Positions 46,402 through 55,039 are shown, numbered from the stretch's first letter. The stretch: 64,000 bases of DNA from Pseudaminobacter sp040045035 (GCF_040045035.1 NZ_JBDZDS010000002.1:558001-622000), one strand, 5' to 3'. Translations and numbers: made by a program. Notes: a model not told the origin generated them from the sequence alone.

Positions 46402-47652
46402 TTACTCCACGATCTGGGCAGTCTCCACCACCGCGTGGAAAAGAACGTCGCAGCCGGCGGCCGCCCATTCCGGATAGATTTCCTCGGCCTCGTTGTGGCT
46501 CAGTCCGTCAACGCAAGGGCACATGACCATCGCCGTCGGCGCCACCCGGTTGATCCAGCAGGCGTCGTGGCCCGCTCCCGAGACGATGTTGCGATGCGAG
46601 TAGCCCAGCCGTTCGGCGGCATCCCGGATCGCCTTCACGCAACCTTCGTCGAAGGTGACCGGGTCGAAATGGCCGACCTGCTCTATCTCGAAGGAAATAT
46701 CGAGCGCCTCGCAGATGGTCGAGATGCCATCGCGGATGCGCATGTCCATCTCGTCCAGCACTTCCTTGTCGGGCGAGCGGATGTCGATGGTGAAGACGGT
46801 GCGCCCGGCGATGATGTTGCGCGAGTTCGGATAGACCTCCATGTGGCCGATCGCGCCGACGGCGTCGGGCTGGTAGTCCATCGCCACTTCATGCACCAGC
46901 TCGGTCACCCGCGCCATGCCGAGGCCGGCATTGCGGCGCTTGTACATGGGCGTCGATCCGGTATGCGCTTCCATGCCGGTCACCGTCACCTGCAGCCACT
47001 TCAACCCTTGCCCGTGGGTGACGACGCCAATCTCGATTTCTTCGTCCTCGAGGATCGGTCCCTGCTCGATATGCAACTCGAAAAAGGCGCGCATCTTGCG
47101 CGCGCCGACTTTCTCGTCGCCCTTCCAGCCGATGCGGGCGAGCTCGTCGCCGAAGCGCTTGCCTTCGGCGTCCTTGCGGTCATAGGCCCAGTCCTGGCCG
47201 AGCACGCCGGCAAACACGCCCGAGGCCAGCATGGCCGGGGCAAAGCGGGTGCCCTCCTCGTTCGTCCAGTTGGTGACGACGATGGGATGCTTTGTCTTGA
47301 TGCCGAGATCGTTCAGCGTGCGCACGACTTCCAGCCCGCCCAGCACGCCGAGCACGCCGTCGAACTTGCCGCCGGTGGGTTGGGTATCGAGATGGCTGCC
47401 GACATAGACCGGCAAGGCGTCGGCATCGGTGCCCTCACGACGGGCGAACATGGTGCCCATCTCATCGACGCCCATTTCGAGGCCGGCGTCCTCGCACCAT
47501 TTCTTGAAAAGGTGGCGACCTTCGCCGTCGAAATCGGTCAGCGTCTGGCGGTTGTTGCCGCCGGCGATGCCAGGCCCGATCTTCGCCATCTCCATCAGCG
47601 AATCCCACAAACGGTCTGAATTGATTCGCAGATTCTCTCCCGGCGCCGCCAT
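46402..47652 (-). CDS. M20-family amidohydrolase, N-carbamoyl-beta-alanine/allantoate type
   Basis: A 416-residue zinc hydrolase of the HyuC/AllC subgroup. Metal and substrate motifs are VYVGSHLDTQPTGGKFDG, WTNEEGTRFAPAMLASGVFAG, FELHIEQGPILE, GMEAHTGSTPM, GAGHDA and MVMCPCVDGLSHNEAEE. In this gene context the probable reaction is hydrolysis of N-carbamoyl-beta-alanine to beta-alanine, CO2 and ammonia, the third step of reductive pyrimidine breakdown. It follows the aminotransferase gene on the same strand, with a hairpin between them. Confidence 0.9.
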   Translation of the reverse strand: MAAPGENLRINSDRLWDSLMEMAKIGPGIAGGNNRQTLTDFDGEGRHLFKKWCEDAGLEMGVDEMGTMFARREGTDADALPVYVGSHLDTQPTGGKFDGVLGVLGGLEVVRTLNDLGIKTKHPIVVTNWTNEEGTRFAPAMLASGVFAGVLGQDWAYDRKDAEGKRFGDELARIGWKGDEKVGARKMRAFFELHIEQGPILEDEEIEIGVVTHGQGLKWLQVTVTGMEAHTGSTPMYKRRNAGLGMARVTELVHEVAMDYQPDAVGAIGHMEVYPNSRNIIAGRTVFTIDIRSPDKEVLDEMDMRIRDGISTICEALDISFEIEQVGHFDPVTFDEGCVKAIRDAAERLGYSHRNIVSGAGHDACWINRVAPTAMVMCPCVDGLSHNEAEEIYPEWAAAGCDVLFHAVVETAQIVE

Positions 47653-47686
47653 TCTCTTCTTTCCCCTGGTCTTGCTTATTAAAATA

Positions 47687-47710
47687 CCGGAAGGCCTTTC
47701 GGCCTCCCGG
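47687..47710 (-). terminator. Hairpin between aminotransferase and amidohydrolase genes
   Basis: On the minus strand CCGGGAGGCC and GGCCTTCCGG form a ten-pair stem with one mismatch around GAAA, followed by TATTTTAAT. It lies 13 bases past the aminotransferase stop and may attenuate rather than fully end transcription into the amidohydrolase gene. Confidence 0.65.
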
Positions 47711-47722
47711 AACCACTTGGTC

Positions 47723-49051
47723 TTAGTCGATCATGTTCAGCACTTCGCGGACATGATCGATGAGTTCATCGATCTGGCCCTTGGTGATGATCAGCGGCGG
47801 CGACAGCGCGATGATGTCGCCGGTGGTGCGGATCAGCGCGCCGCGTTCGAACGCCTTCACGAAGGCCGAGAAGGCACGCTTGCTCGGGCTGCCCGGGATC
47901 GGTTCCAGCTCGATCGCGCCGACGAGGCCGATGTTGCGGATATCGATGACGTGCGGCTCGCCCTTGAGCGAGTGCAGCGCCTCTTCGAAATAGGGAGCGA
48001 GTTCGGCGCCGCGCGTCAGCAGGCCCTCTTCCTTGTAGGTGTCGAGCGTGCCGAGAGCCGCGGCCGAGGCAATCGGGTTGCCCGAATAGGTGTAGCCGTG
48101 GAAGAACTCGATCAGGTGCTCGGGGCCGTTCATGAACGCGTCGTGGATTTCCTTCTTCACGAACACCGCGCCCATCGGGACGACGCCGTTGGAGACGCCC
48201 TTGGCGGTGGTCATGATGTCGGGGATGACGCCGAAATAGTCAGCCGCGAACGGGGTGCCGAGACGGCCGAAGCCGGTGATGACCTCGTCGAAGATCAGCA
48301 GGATGCCGTGCTTGTCGCAGATCTGGCGCAGGCGCTGGAGATAGCCCTTCGGCGGGATGAGAACGCCGGTGGAACCGGCCACCGGCTCGACGATGACGGC
48401 CGCGATGGTCGAGGCGTCATGCAGCGCGACGATGCGCTCCAGCTCGTCGGCAAGCTCCGCGCCGTATTCCGGCTCGCCCTTGGTGAAGGCGTTCTTGGCC
48501 GGCAGATGCGTGTGCGGCAGGTGGTCGACGCCGCCCAGAAGCGTGCCGAACATCTTGCGGTTGGTGACGATGCCGCCGACCGAGATACCGCCGAAGTTGA
48601 CGCCGTGATAGCCGCGCTCGCGGCCGATGAGGCGGGTGCGCGAGCCCTCGCCCTTCACGCGCTGGTAGGCCAGCGCCATCTTCAGCGCGGTTTCGACCGA
48701 CTCCGAGCCGGAATTGGTGAAGAAGACGTGGTCCATGCCCGCCGGTGCGATGTCGACCAGGCGGTTCGCCAGTTCGAACACGATCGGGTGGCCCATCTGG
48801 AAGGCCGGCGCATAGTCGAGCTCGGCAGCCTGATGCTGGATCGCCTCGGTGATCTTGGGACGGCAGTGGCCGGCATTCACGCACCACAGGCCAGCCGTGC
48901 CGTCGAGGATCTTGCGACCGTCGCTTGCCGTGTAGTGCATGTCCTTGGCGCTGACGAGCATGCGCGGCGCCTGCTTGAATTGGCGGTTCGACGTGAAGGG
49001 CATCCAGAATGCGCTGAGGTCGTTCGGCGCGACGTTCTTTCTGTTAGACAT
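47723..49051 (-). CDS. Class III aminotransferase, beta-alanine:pyruvate type
   Basis: A 442-residue fold-type I aminotransferase. FWMPFTSNRQFKQAPRMLVSAKDMHYTASDGRKILDGTAGLWCVNAGH is the typical N-terminus of omega-amino acid:pyruvate aminotransferases. FFTNSGSESVETALKMA binds the cofactor phosphate, LIFDEVITGFGRLG carries the Asp, and TTAKGVSNG places the PLP lysine near 284. Beside the carbamoyl-beta-alanine hydrolase it should pass the amino group of beta-alanine to pyruvate, making malonate semialdehyde. GGAAAG precedes the ATG at 49051. A RutR-like operator lies upstream. Confidence 0.92.
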   Translation of the reverse strand: MSNRKNVAPNDLSAFWMPFTSNRQFKQAPRMLVSAKDMHYTASDGRKILDGTAGLWCVNAGHCRPKITEAIQHQAAELDYAPAFQMGHPIVFELANRLVDIAPAGMDHVFFTNSGSESVETALKMALAYQRVKGEGSRTRLIGRERGYHGVNFGGISVGGIVTNRKMFGTLLGGVDHLPHTHLPAKNAFTKGEPEYGAELADELERIVALHDASTIAAVIVEPVAGSTGVLIPPKGYLQRLRQICDKHGILLIFDEVITGFGRLGTPFAADYFGVIPDIMTTAKGVSNGVVPMGAVFVKKEIHDAFMNGPEHLIEFFHGYTYSGNPIASAAALGTLDTYKEEGLLTRGAELAPYFEEALHSLKGEPHVIDIRNIGLVGAIELEPIPGSPSKRAFSAFVKAFERGALIRTTGDIIALSPPLIITKGQIDELIDHVREVLNMID

Positions 49052-49130
49052 ACCAAGCTTTCCTTTTGGGGTCCCCTGTTTCACTGCGGCCAACGCTTGG
49101 TCTTTGCGGTACTTGTGTGTTACGCAATTT

Positions 49131-49146
49131 TTGACCGATTGGACAA
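49131..49146. promoter_or_regulatory. RutR-like operator before the aminotransferase gene
   Basis: TTGACCGATTGGACAA closely fits the E. coli RutR consensus TTGACCA-N2-TGGTCAA; the outer TTG, the CC/GG pair and CAA are symmetric. It lies in the 234-base gap between the divergent aminotransferase (start 49051) and the RutR-like TetR gene (start 49286), so one site could control both. Confidence 0.75.
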
Positions 49147-49285
49147 ACGTTAGCACCGCCAGACGGGCGGTCAAGGGAATACTAGCCCAGATGCACGTGC
49201 GAAATCGCGTTCCACCGGCCGAGAGAAACTGGTCCAGCGAATTGGTCCACAACCGAGGGGCCTCCGCCCTTGCCGGGAGACCCCA

Positions 49286-49927
49286 ATGACAATGGAAAGC
49301 ACCGCCCGCCCGCGCCGCACCCGCATCCAGCAGGCAAAGCGCGAGCTCATTCTCGAAGCCGCCCTGGACGTGTTCTCCACCCACGGCTTCCGCGGCTCGA
49401 CGATCGACCAGATCGCCGAAGCTGCCGGCATGTCGAAGCCGAACCTGCTCTACTATTTCCGGCGCAAGGAGGACATCCACGAGGCGCTGATGGAGCGGTT
49501 GCTGGACACATGGCTGGCGCCGCTGCGCGAACTGGACGACAGCGGCGACCCGATCGCCGAGATCCGCGGCTATATCCGCCGCAAGCTTGAGATGGCGCGC
49601 GACTTCCCACGCGAAAGCCGGCTGTTCGCCAATGAGATCCTGCAGGGCGCGCCGCGCATCATGCCGCTGCTGGAGGGCGAACTGAAGGAACTGGTGGACG
49701 AGAAGGCCCAGATCATCAAGGGCTGGATGCGGGCCGGCAAGATCGTCAAGACCGACCCCTGGCACCTGATCTTTTCCATCTGGGCGACGACCCAGCACTA
49801 TGCCGACTTCGACGTGCAGGTGCGCGCCGTGCTCGGCCCCGACCGCGGCGGCGAAGGCCGCTTCGAGGATGCCGCGCGCTTCCTCGAAGACCTGTTCGTC
49901 CATGGACTCGCGCCGCACAAGGACTGA
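49286..49927 (+). CDS. rutR: TetR-family regulator, RutR-like
   Basis: A 213-residue TetR protein: RELILEAALDVFSTHGFRGSTIDQIAEAAGMSKPNLLYYFRRKEDIHEAL is the helix-turn-helix domain (20-68). The ligand domain contains RESRLFANEILQGAPRIMPLLEGELKELVDEKAQIIKGWMRAGKI and WHLIFSIWATTQHYADFDVQV, strongly like E. coli RutR, which senses uracil and controls pyrimidine use. It is divergent from the aminotransferase gene with a RutR-type box between, and a second such box precedes preT. Confidence 0.88.
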   Translation: MTMESTARPRRTRIQQAKRELILEAALDVFSTHGFRGSTIDQIAEAAGMSKPNLLYYFRRKEDIHEALMERLLDTWLAPLRELDDSGDPIAEIRGYIRRKLEMARDFPRESRLFANEILQGAPRIMPLLEGELKELVDEKAQIIKGWMRAGKIVKTDPWHLIFSIWATTQHYADFDVQVRAVLGPDRGGEGRFEDAARFLEDLFVHGLAPHKD

Positions 49928-50073
49928 ACCGGGAAAAGCGGCTCGGTTTCCGGCAGGACTATCGTCCGGCTATCCGCCAACCCAGGCTTCGGCCATGCTG
50001 ACCTGACCTCTCCGCAGCGGCAGCCGGCGGGTCCGGTCTGCGCGCGACAACGGAGCGCGTGACGGAGGAGACG

Positions 50074-50382
50074 ATGGCGAAGCTGATCGTGATGTACGGG
50101 ACGCCGAAGGACCCGGCGGCCTTCGACCGCTACTATTTTTCCACTCATGTCCCGCTTGCCAAGAAGATACCCGGCCTCGTGCGATATGAGGTGAGCGAAG
50201 GCGCGGTGTTGAGTCTGACGGGGCCGGCCCCCTATCACCTGGCTGCGGTGCTCGAGTTCCCCTCCCTCGCCGCGATGGAAACCGCCCTGGTTTCTCCGGA
50301 AGGCAGGGCAGCCGCCGGCGACATTCCCAATTTCGCAGATGGCGGCGCTGACCTGTTCTTCTTCGACACGAAGGAGGTCTGA
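50074..50382 (+). CDS. EthD-family protein
   Basis: A 102-residue protein starting MAKLIVMYGTPKDPAAFDRYYFSTHVPLAKKIPGL; GGAGGAGACG lies just before the ATG. The AFDRYY, THVPLAKKIPG and YHLAAVLEF blocks are typical of EthD/dimeric ferredoxin-like barrel proteins. The family is linked to ether degradation and several monooxygenases, but most members have no known function. It stands between the RutR-like gene and a protease-inhibitor gene. Confidence 0.85.
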   Translation: MAKLIVMYGTPKDPAAFDRYYFSTHVPLAKKIPGLVRYEVSEGAVLSLTGPAPYHLAAVLEFPSLAAMETALVSPEGRAAAGDIPNFADGGADLFFFDTKEV

Positions 50383-50438
50383 CGCCTCCCGGCACCCGCA
50401 GCGGCGGGCTTCGCGGCCTTCCGCGCTATTCGATCCGC

Positions 50439-50861
50439 TCAGTCGCGGGGGACCGGCTGGATCGTGAAGATGCCGTCCGTATCCGGGAAAGCGACATAGA
50501 CATCGTCCGGCGTTTCGAAGCGGATGCGGGTCTTGCGCTCGGCATCGACGAGATCGATCGCCCAGCCCTCCATCAATCGCCACGCGGTGATGTCGTCCAG
50601 GACCGGGAAGTTCGCCGCGCAAGCGGGTGCGAGTTCGATCTCCATGCCACCGATGGTCTGCTCGCGCTTCAGAACGGCTAGGCAGTGCTTGTCGCCCGCC
50701 GCGTTGCTGACCCTCCACGGACCGAACATGTCGGCGACGAAATCCGGATCGGCGGCATCGACGTCTATCACCTTCAGTTCGTCGAAGGCCGCCTCCTCCG
50801 CGGAGGCGCTGCCGCACTGCAAGCAGACGGCAACCGCAATGCCAAGAACACCAAGACGCAT
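50439..50861 (-). CDS. Secreted AprI/Inh-type protease inhibitor
   Basis: A 140-residue protein with a signal peptide (MRLGVLGIAVAVCLQCGSASAEE) and one domain with the Inh pattern: FGPWRVSNAAGDKHCLAVLKRE, two cysteines about 20 residues apart (KHCLAV and APACAANF), then ITAWRLMEGWAIDLVD and a final strand DGIFTIQPV. Inh-type beta-barrels plug serralysin metalloproteases, and the brucellar Omp19 uses the same fold against broader proteases. It is divergent from the omptin gene next door, which may be its partner or target. Annotation is by motif and length only. Confidence 0.75.
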   Translation of the reverse strand: MRLGVLGIAVAVCLQCGSASAEEAAFDELKVIDVDAADPDFVADMFGPWRVSNAAGDKHCLAVLKREQTIGGMEIELAPACAANFPVLDDITAWRLMEGWAIDLVDAERKTRIRFETPDDVYVAFPDTDGIFTIQPVPRD

Positions 50862-51102
50862 CCCCTTCCCTCCCCAATTTTCCACAGCAAAGCATTGCGC
50901 GGGACGGCGGGCAAGACACTTCCAGGAACGAAAGCGCAGATCACGCGGGCCGGTAAAGCGCGCATTCGAACAGTACGGCTTACGCGCAAATGCAGAACCA
51001 GCAGGTATGCAGGTACTGCAGTGTTGCAGAACAGAGACAGACAGATGGTGGCGGATAACGTAGGTGCAGCAAGGGTTTAATTGACTTACGAGGGGACTAT
51101 CA

Positions 51103-52071
51103 GTGCATACCACCAGATGTTGCGTTGCAATGCTCGCATTGTTCTCGCTCGCCGGAGCGACGACGGCGCAGGCGGCGGATCAGTTGTCCAGCGAGACCGT
51201 CTACGAGTCAGCCGACAAAAGTATCACCGTCCTCGGTGGCATCGGCTACACGTGGCTGAGGAGCAACGAACTCGTCTATGACGACAATGCCAATCGCATC
51301 AGCCAACTGATCTGGAAGACTCAGGCTCCCGTCGCCACACTCGGCGCCAAGGCCGTTTTCGCCGACGTTTGGACTGCTTCGGCCAATGCCGTGATCGGTT
51401 TTTCCGGCCGGAGCGACATGAAGGACTACGACTGGACGGGGCGTTGGCTGTCTGGCTGGGGCGATGACGATTGGACTCACCGCTCCATTCATCCGGACAC
51501 CAATCTCGATCGCTACATCAATCTGGATGTCGCGCTGGGCCGGAACTTCGCTGTCAACGGTACGATCACCGTCAATCTGCATGGCGGCTTCAAATACACG
51601 AATGTCAAATGGACGGCCTATGGCGGCTCGCACATCTACAGCAAGAAGGGATACCGTGACGACATCGACACGTTCCCGGACGGCGAACGCGGGATAACCT
51701 TCGAACAGAGATACCCAACCCTGTTCATCGGTGCAGAAGCGACCACGCTGGTCGACGACTGGACCCTCTCCGGGCTGCTGCGCGGCGGCTTCACGGTGAA
51801 CGCCAGCGACACCGATCACCACTGGATACGCAAACTGCGCTTCGAAGACGAGTATGGAACGGTTCCGTTCGTGTCGGTGGGCGGCAGCGCCAGTTACCAG
51901 TGGAACGAACGCACCAGCCTTTTCCTGGCCGGCAATTTCGACAAGTACTTCCGCACGTCAGGGGATACGACGGAATACGAGAAGGGCGTCCTGAACGCGA
52001 AATACAAGGATGGCGCCGGCATGGACTTTGTGTCGGCCACCGTTTCGGTAGGTGCCAAGATCTCGTTCTGA
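51103..52071 (+). CDS. Omptin-family outer-membrane protease
   Basis: A 322-residue protein with a GTG start after ACGAGGGG, a signal peptide (MHTTRCCVAMLALFSLAGATTAQA) and an omptin beta-barrel ending VGAKISF, a terminal Phe as usual for outer-membrane barrels. Catalytic residues align with OmpT: Asp108/Asp110 in MKDYDW (OmpT 83/85) and Asp238/His240 in SDTDHHW (OmpT 210/212). It should cleave peptides at the cell surface, usually between basic residues and with LPS as cofactor. Base composition looks less GC-rich than its neighbours, hinting at transfer. Confidence 0.92.
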   Translation: MHTTRCCVAMLALFSLAGATTAQAADQLSSETVYESADKSITVLGGIGYTWLRSNELVYDDNANRISQLIWKTQAPVATLGAKAVFADVWTASANAVIGFSGRSDMKDYDWTGRWLSGWGDDDWTHRSIHPDTNLDRYINLDVALGRNFAVNGTITVNLHGGFKYTNVKWTAYGGSHIYSKKGYRDDIDTFPDGERGITFEQRYPTLFIGAEATTLVDDWTLSGLLRGGFTVNASDTDHHWIRKLRFEDEYGTVPFVSVGGSASYQWNERTSLFLAGNFDKYFRTSGDTTEYEKGVLNAKYKDGAGMDFVSATVSVGAKISF

Positions 52072-52083
52072 CGCAAGAAAAAC

Positions 52084-52112
52084 AACAAGGCCCGACGTTG
52101 TCGGGCCTTGTT
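52084..52112 (+). terminator. Intrinsic terminator after the omptin gene
   Basis: AACAAGGCCCGAC (52084-52096) and GTCGGGCCTTGTT (52100-52112) form a perfect 13-base-pair stem with a three-base loop, starting 12 bases after the stop. Because it also lies downstream of convergent preA, and the stem ends are A/T-rich on both sides, it can work in both directions. Confidence 0.88.
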
Positions 52113-52187
52113 GTCACATAGGCAGGGATCCTGCCTCCAATTGTAGGGCGACGCGCATTTCTCGCGCGCCACCCGCATCGATAAAGC

Positions 52188-53501
52188 TCACTCCGCGGCC
52201 TGTCTGGCCATCGGGTTGTTCGGGTGCGTCGTCCAATTGGCGTAGTCGGGCGAAACCGTCTTGCCCGTACGCTTGTCGAGCGCGCCAACAGCCAGCGGCT
52301 CCATGGTGATGCAGCCTTCGACCGGGCAGACATTGACGCACAGATTGCAGCCTACGCACTCTTCCTCGATCACCTCGAAGCGGCGCACGCCGTCGACCAT
52401 GCTGGTGATCGCCTGGTGGGAGGTGTCCTCGCAGGCGATGTGGCAGCGGCCGCACTTGATGCAGGCATCCTGGTCGATATGCGCCTTGGCGATGTAGTTG
52501 AGGTTGAGATACTGCCAGTCGGTGACGTTGGGCGTGGCGCGCCCGATGATGTCGTCGAGCGTCTTGTGGCCCTTCTCATCCATCCAGTTCTCGAGACCGG
52601 CGATCATCTCCTGCACGATCTTGAAGCCATAGGTCATGGCCGCCGTGCAGACCTGCACATTGCCGGCGCCGAGCGCCATGAACTCGGCCGCGTCGCGCCA
52701 GGTGGTGATGCCGCCGATGCCGGAGATGGGCAGGCCGCGGGTTTCCGGATCGCGCGCGATCTCGGCCACCATGTTGAGCGCGATCGGCTTTACCGCCGGG
52801 CCGCAATAGCCGCCATGGCTGCCCTTGCCGTCGATTGAGGGCTCGGGCGAGAAGCTGTCGAGATCGACCGACGTGATCGAGTTGATGGTGTTGATCAGCG
52901 ACACCGCGTCGGTGCCGCCGGCATGGGCCGCCCGCGCCGGCTTGCGGATGTCGGTGATGTTGGGCGTCAGCTTGGTGATGACGGGCATGCGCGTGTACTG
53001 CTTGCACCAGCGCACCACCATCTCGATATATTCCGGCACCTGGCCGACGGCCGCCCCCATGCCGCGCTCGGACATGCCGTGAGGGCAGCCGAAGTTCAGC
53101 TCGATGCCGTCGGCGCCGGTCTCTTCGACCAGCGGCAGGATCGCCTTCCAGCTCTCCTCCACGCAGGGCACCATGATCGAGGCGATGAGCGCCCGATCCG
53201 GCCAGTTCATCTTCACCTGCTTCATCTCGCGCAGGTTGGTCTGCAGGTCGCGATCGGTGATCAGCTCGATATTGTTGAGGCCGAGCAGCCGACGGTCGGC
53301 GCCCCAGATCGCGCCGTAGCGCGGGCCGTTGACGTTAACGACCGGCGGGCCCTCCTCGCCCAGCGTCTTCCACACCACGCCGCCCCAGCCCGCCTTGAAG
53401 GCGCGCTCGACATTGTAAGCCTTGTCGGTGGGCGGCGCGGAAGCCAGCCAGAACGGATTGGGCGACTTGATGCCGATGAAGTTGTTGCGAATGTCAGCCA
53501 T
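52188..53501 (-). CDS. preA: NAD-dependent dihydropyrimidine dehydrogenase subunit PreA
   Basis: A 437-residue protein. Residues 1-310 form a dihydroorotate-dehydrogenase-like FMN barrel (FIGIKSPNPFWLASAPPTDKAYNVERAFKAGWGG, ELNFGCPHGMSERGMGAAVGQ, ISGIGGITTWRDAAEFMALGAGNVQVCTA). The C-terminal part holds two 4Fe-4S motifs, CIKCGRCHIAC and CVGCNLCVNVC. With PreT it reduces uracil and thymine to the dihydropyrimidines. An in-frame GTG at 53507 overlaps the preT stop, but GGGAGGGC is better spaced for the ATG at 53501. Confidence 0.95.
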   Translation of the reverse strand: MADIRNNFIGIKSPNPFWLASAPPTDKAYNVERAFKAGWGGVVWKTLGEEGPPVVNVNGPRYGAIWGADRRLLGLNNIELITDRDLQTNLREMKQVKMNWPDRALIASIMVPCVEESWKAILPLVEETGADGIELNFGCPHGMSERGMGAAVGQVPEYIEMVVRWCKQYTRMPVITKLTPNITDIRKPARAAHAGGTDAVSLINTINSITSVDLDSFSPEPSIDGKGSHGGYCGPAVKPIALNMVAEIARDPETRGLPISGIGGITTWRDAAEFMALGAGNVQVCTAAMTYGFKIVQEMIAGLENWMDEKGHKTLDDIIGRATPNVTDWQYLNLNYIAKAHIDQDACIKCGRCHIACEDTSHQAITSMVDGVRRFEVIEEECVGCNLCVNVCPVEGCITMEPLAVGALDKRTGKTVSPDYANWTTHPNNPMARQAAE

Positions 53502-53503
53502 GC

Positions 53504-54868
53504 TCACGCCCTCCCGTTCGCGGTGAGTGACTTGTGAATGCTTTCGGCGGCATCGCGACCCTGCGCGACGGCCGAAACGGTGAGGTCCTCGCCGCCGAGG
53601 ATGCAGTCGCCGCCAGCCCAGACCTTGGCCAGCGAGGTGCGGCCCTGATCGTCCACGACGATGCGCCCGCCTTCCATGGCAAGGCCCGCGCCGGTGCCGT
53701 TCAGCGACACAGGCTCGAAGGCCTGGCCGATTGCCTTGAACACCTGATCGGCGGCCAGGTGCACGATCTCGCCGGTGCCGGCGAGCTTGTCGCCTTTCAT
53801 GGCGGTGTATTCGAGTTCGATGCCCACCACCTTGCCGCCTTCCGAGATGACCCGCTTGGGCTGCATCCAGTGGCGGATGACGACGCCGTTGGCAGTCGCC
53901 AGATCCTGCTCGAACACCGAGGCGTTCATGTGCTCCTGGCCGCGCCGGTAGCAGATGGTCACCTCCTCGGCGCCCAGGAGCTTGGACTGCACGGCCACGT
54001 CGATGGCCGTCATGCCGCCGCCGATGACGACGACGCGGCGGCCGACGGGCAGTGCGCCGAGATCGCTGGCCTGACGTAGCGTGGCAATATATTCGACGGC
54101 GTTCTCTACGCCGGTCGCATCCTCGCCTTCGGCGCGCAGCGCGTTGATGCCACCAAGGCCGAGACCGAGGAACACGGCGTCATATTTCGCCGTGAGGTCG
54201 GCGAGATGGAAATCGCGGCCCATCGCCTTGCCGTTCTCGATCGTGATGCCGCCGATGGCGGTGACGTAGTCGACCTCGGCCTGGGCAAAATCGTCGGTGC
54301 TCTTGTAGGCGGCGATGCCGTATTCATTGAGGCCGCCGGACTTGGGCTTGGCCTCGAGCACGGTCACCTCATGGCCGTAGCGCGCCAGGCGATGCGCGGC
54401 GGCAAGGCCGGCAGGGCCCGCGCCGACTACCGCGATCTTACGACCGGTCGGTTCCGCGCGCTGATAAAACTGCTTGCCCTCCTCCATCGCGATGTCGGTG
54501 GAGTAGCGCTGCAGACGGCCGATCTGCACCGGCTTGCCTTCCGCGACTTCGCGAACGCAGACCTCTTCGCACAGCGTCTCCGTGGGGCAGACGCGGGCGC
54601 ACATGCCGCCCAAAATGTTCTGGTCGAAGATGGTCTTGGCCGAGCCGAGCGGATTGCCCGTGGCGATCTGCCGGATGAACATCGGAATGTCGATGGAGGT
54701 CGGGCAGGCCTGCATGCAGGGCGCATCGTAGCAAAAGTAGCAGCGATCCGCTTCTACCAGGGCTTCGTGATGATCCAGCGGAGGATGAAGATCGGAAAAA
54801 TTCTCCGCATACTGAGCGGCGGCAAGCCTTCCGGCGGCTATGCCTTCCTTGAACTGACCTTCGGCCAT
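53504..54868 (-). CDS. preT: NAD(P)-dependent dihydropyrimidine dehydrogenase subunit PreT
   Basis: A 454-residue GltD-like flavoprotein. Eight cysteines for two 4Fe-4S clusters lie at 43, 46, 51, 55, 90, 94, 100 and 104; the FAD motif VVGAGPAGLAAAHRLARYG starts near 147 and the NAD(P) motif VVVIGGGMTAID near 280, with VWAGGDCI near the end. It feeds NAD(P)H electrons to PreA. It is the first gene of preTA, and its promoter region contains a RutR-like operator 51 bases upstream. Confidence 0.95.
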   Translation of the reverse strand: MAEGQFKEGIAAGRLAAAQYAENFSDLHPPLDHHEALVEADRCYFCYDAPCMQACPTSIDIPMFIRQIATGNPLGSAKTIFDQNILGGMCARVCPTETLCEEVCVREVAEGKPVQIGRLQRYSTDIAMEEGKQFYQRAEPTGRKIAVVGAGPAGLAAAHRLARYGHEVTVLEAKPKSGGLNEYGIAAYKSTDDFAQAEVDYVTAIGGITIENGKAMGRDFHLADLTAKYDAVFLGLGLGGINALRAEGEDATGVENAVEYIATLRQASDLGALPVGRRVVVIGGGMTAIDVAVQSKLLGAEEVTICYRRGQEHMNASVFEQDLATANGVVIRHWMQPKRVISEGGKVVGIELEYTAMKGDKLAGTGEIVHLAADQVFKAIGQAFEPVSLNGTGAGLAMEGGRIVVDDQGRTSLAKVWAGGDCILGGEDLTVSAVAQGRDAAESIHKSLTANGRA

Positions 54869-54918
54869 TTCAGTTCCCCATTATTGTGGTTTTGGGGAAG
54901 GCTAGCACAGTTTATTTT

Positions 54919-54934
54919 TTTATCAATTGGTCAA
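54919..54934. promoter_or_regulatory. RutR-like operator before preT
   Basis: TTTATCAATTGGTCAA keeps a perfect right half (TGGTCAA) of the RutR consensus and five of seven bases in the left half. It lies 51 bases before the preT start in very AT-rich DNA suited to a promoter. Confidence 0.65.
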
Positions 54935-54966
54935 TTTTCAAGATAACCGATTGAAAAGGTATCATA

Positions 54967-54993
54967 AAAACATGATTAAAACTATCATGTTTT
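54967..54993 (-). terminator. AT-rich hairpin between the small secreted protein gene and preT
   Basis: AAAACATGAT (54967-54976) and ATCATGTTTT (54984-54993) form a perfect ten-pair stem with a seven-base loop. On the minus strand it is followed by TTTAT, so it can end the small-protein transcript before preT; as an inverted repeat near the preT promoter it could also be an operator. Confidence 0.5.
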
Positions 54994-55039
54994 ATACTAA
55001 AGCCATCAGTGCTTTGACGTGGAATCGCCCCGGAGAGGG

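Noticed and set aside
49089..49103. GGCCAA-CGC-TTGGTC as a further RutR operator
   Set aside because: The half sites have the wrong spacing and lack the outer TTG/CAA bases.
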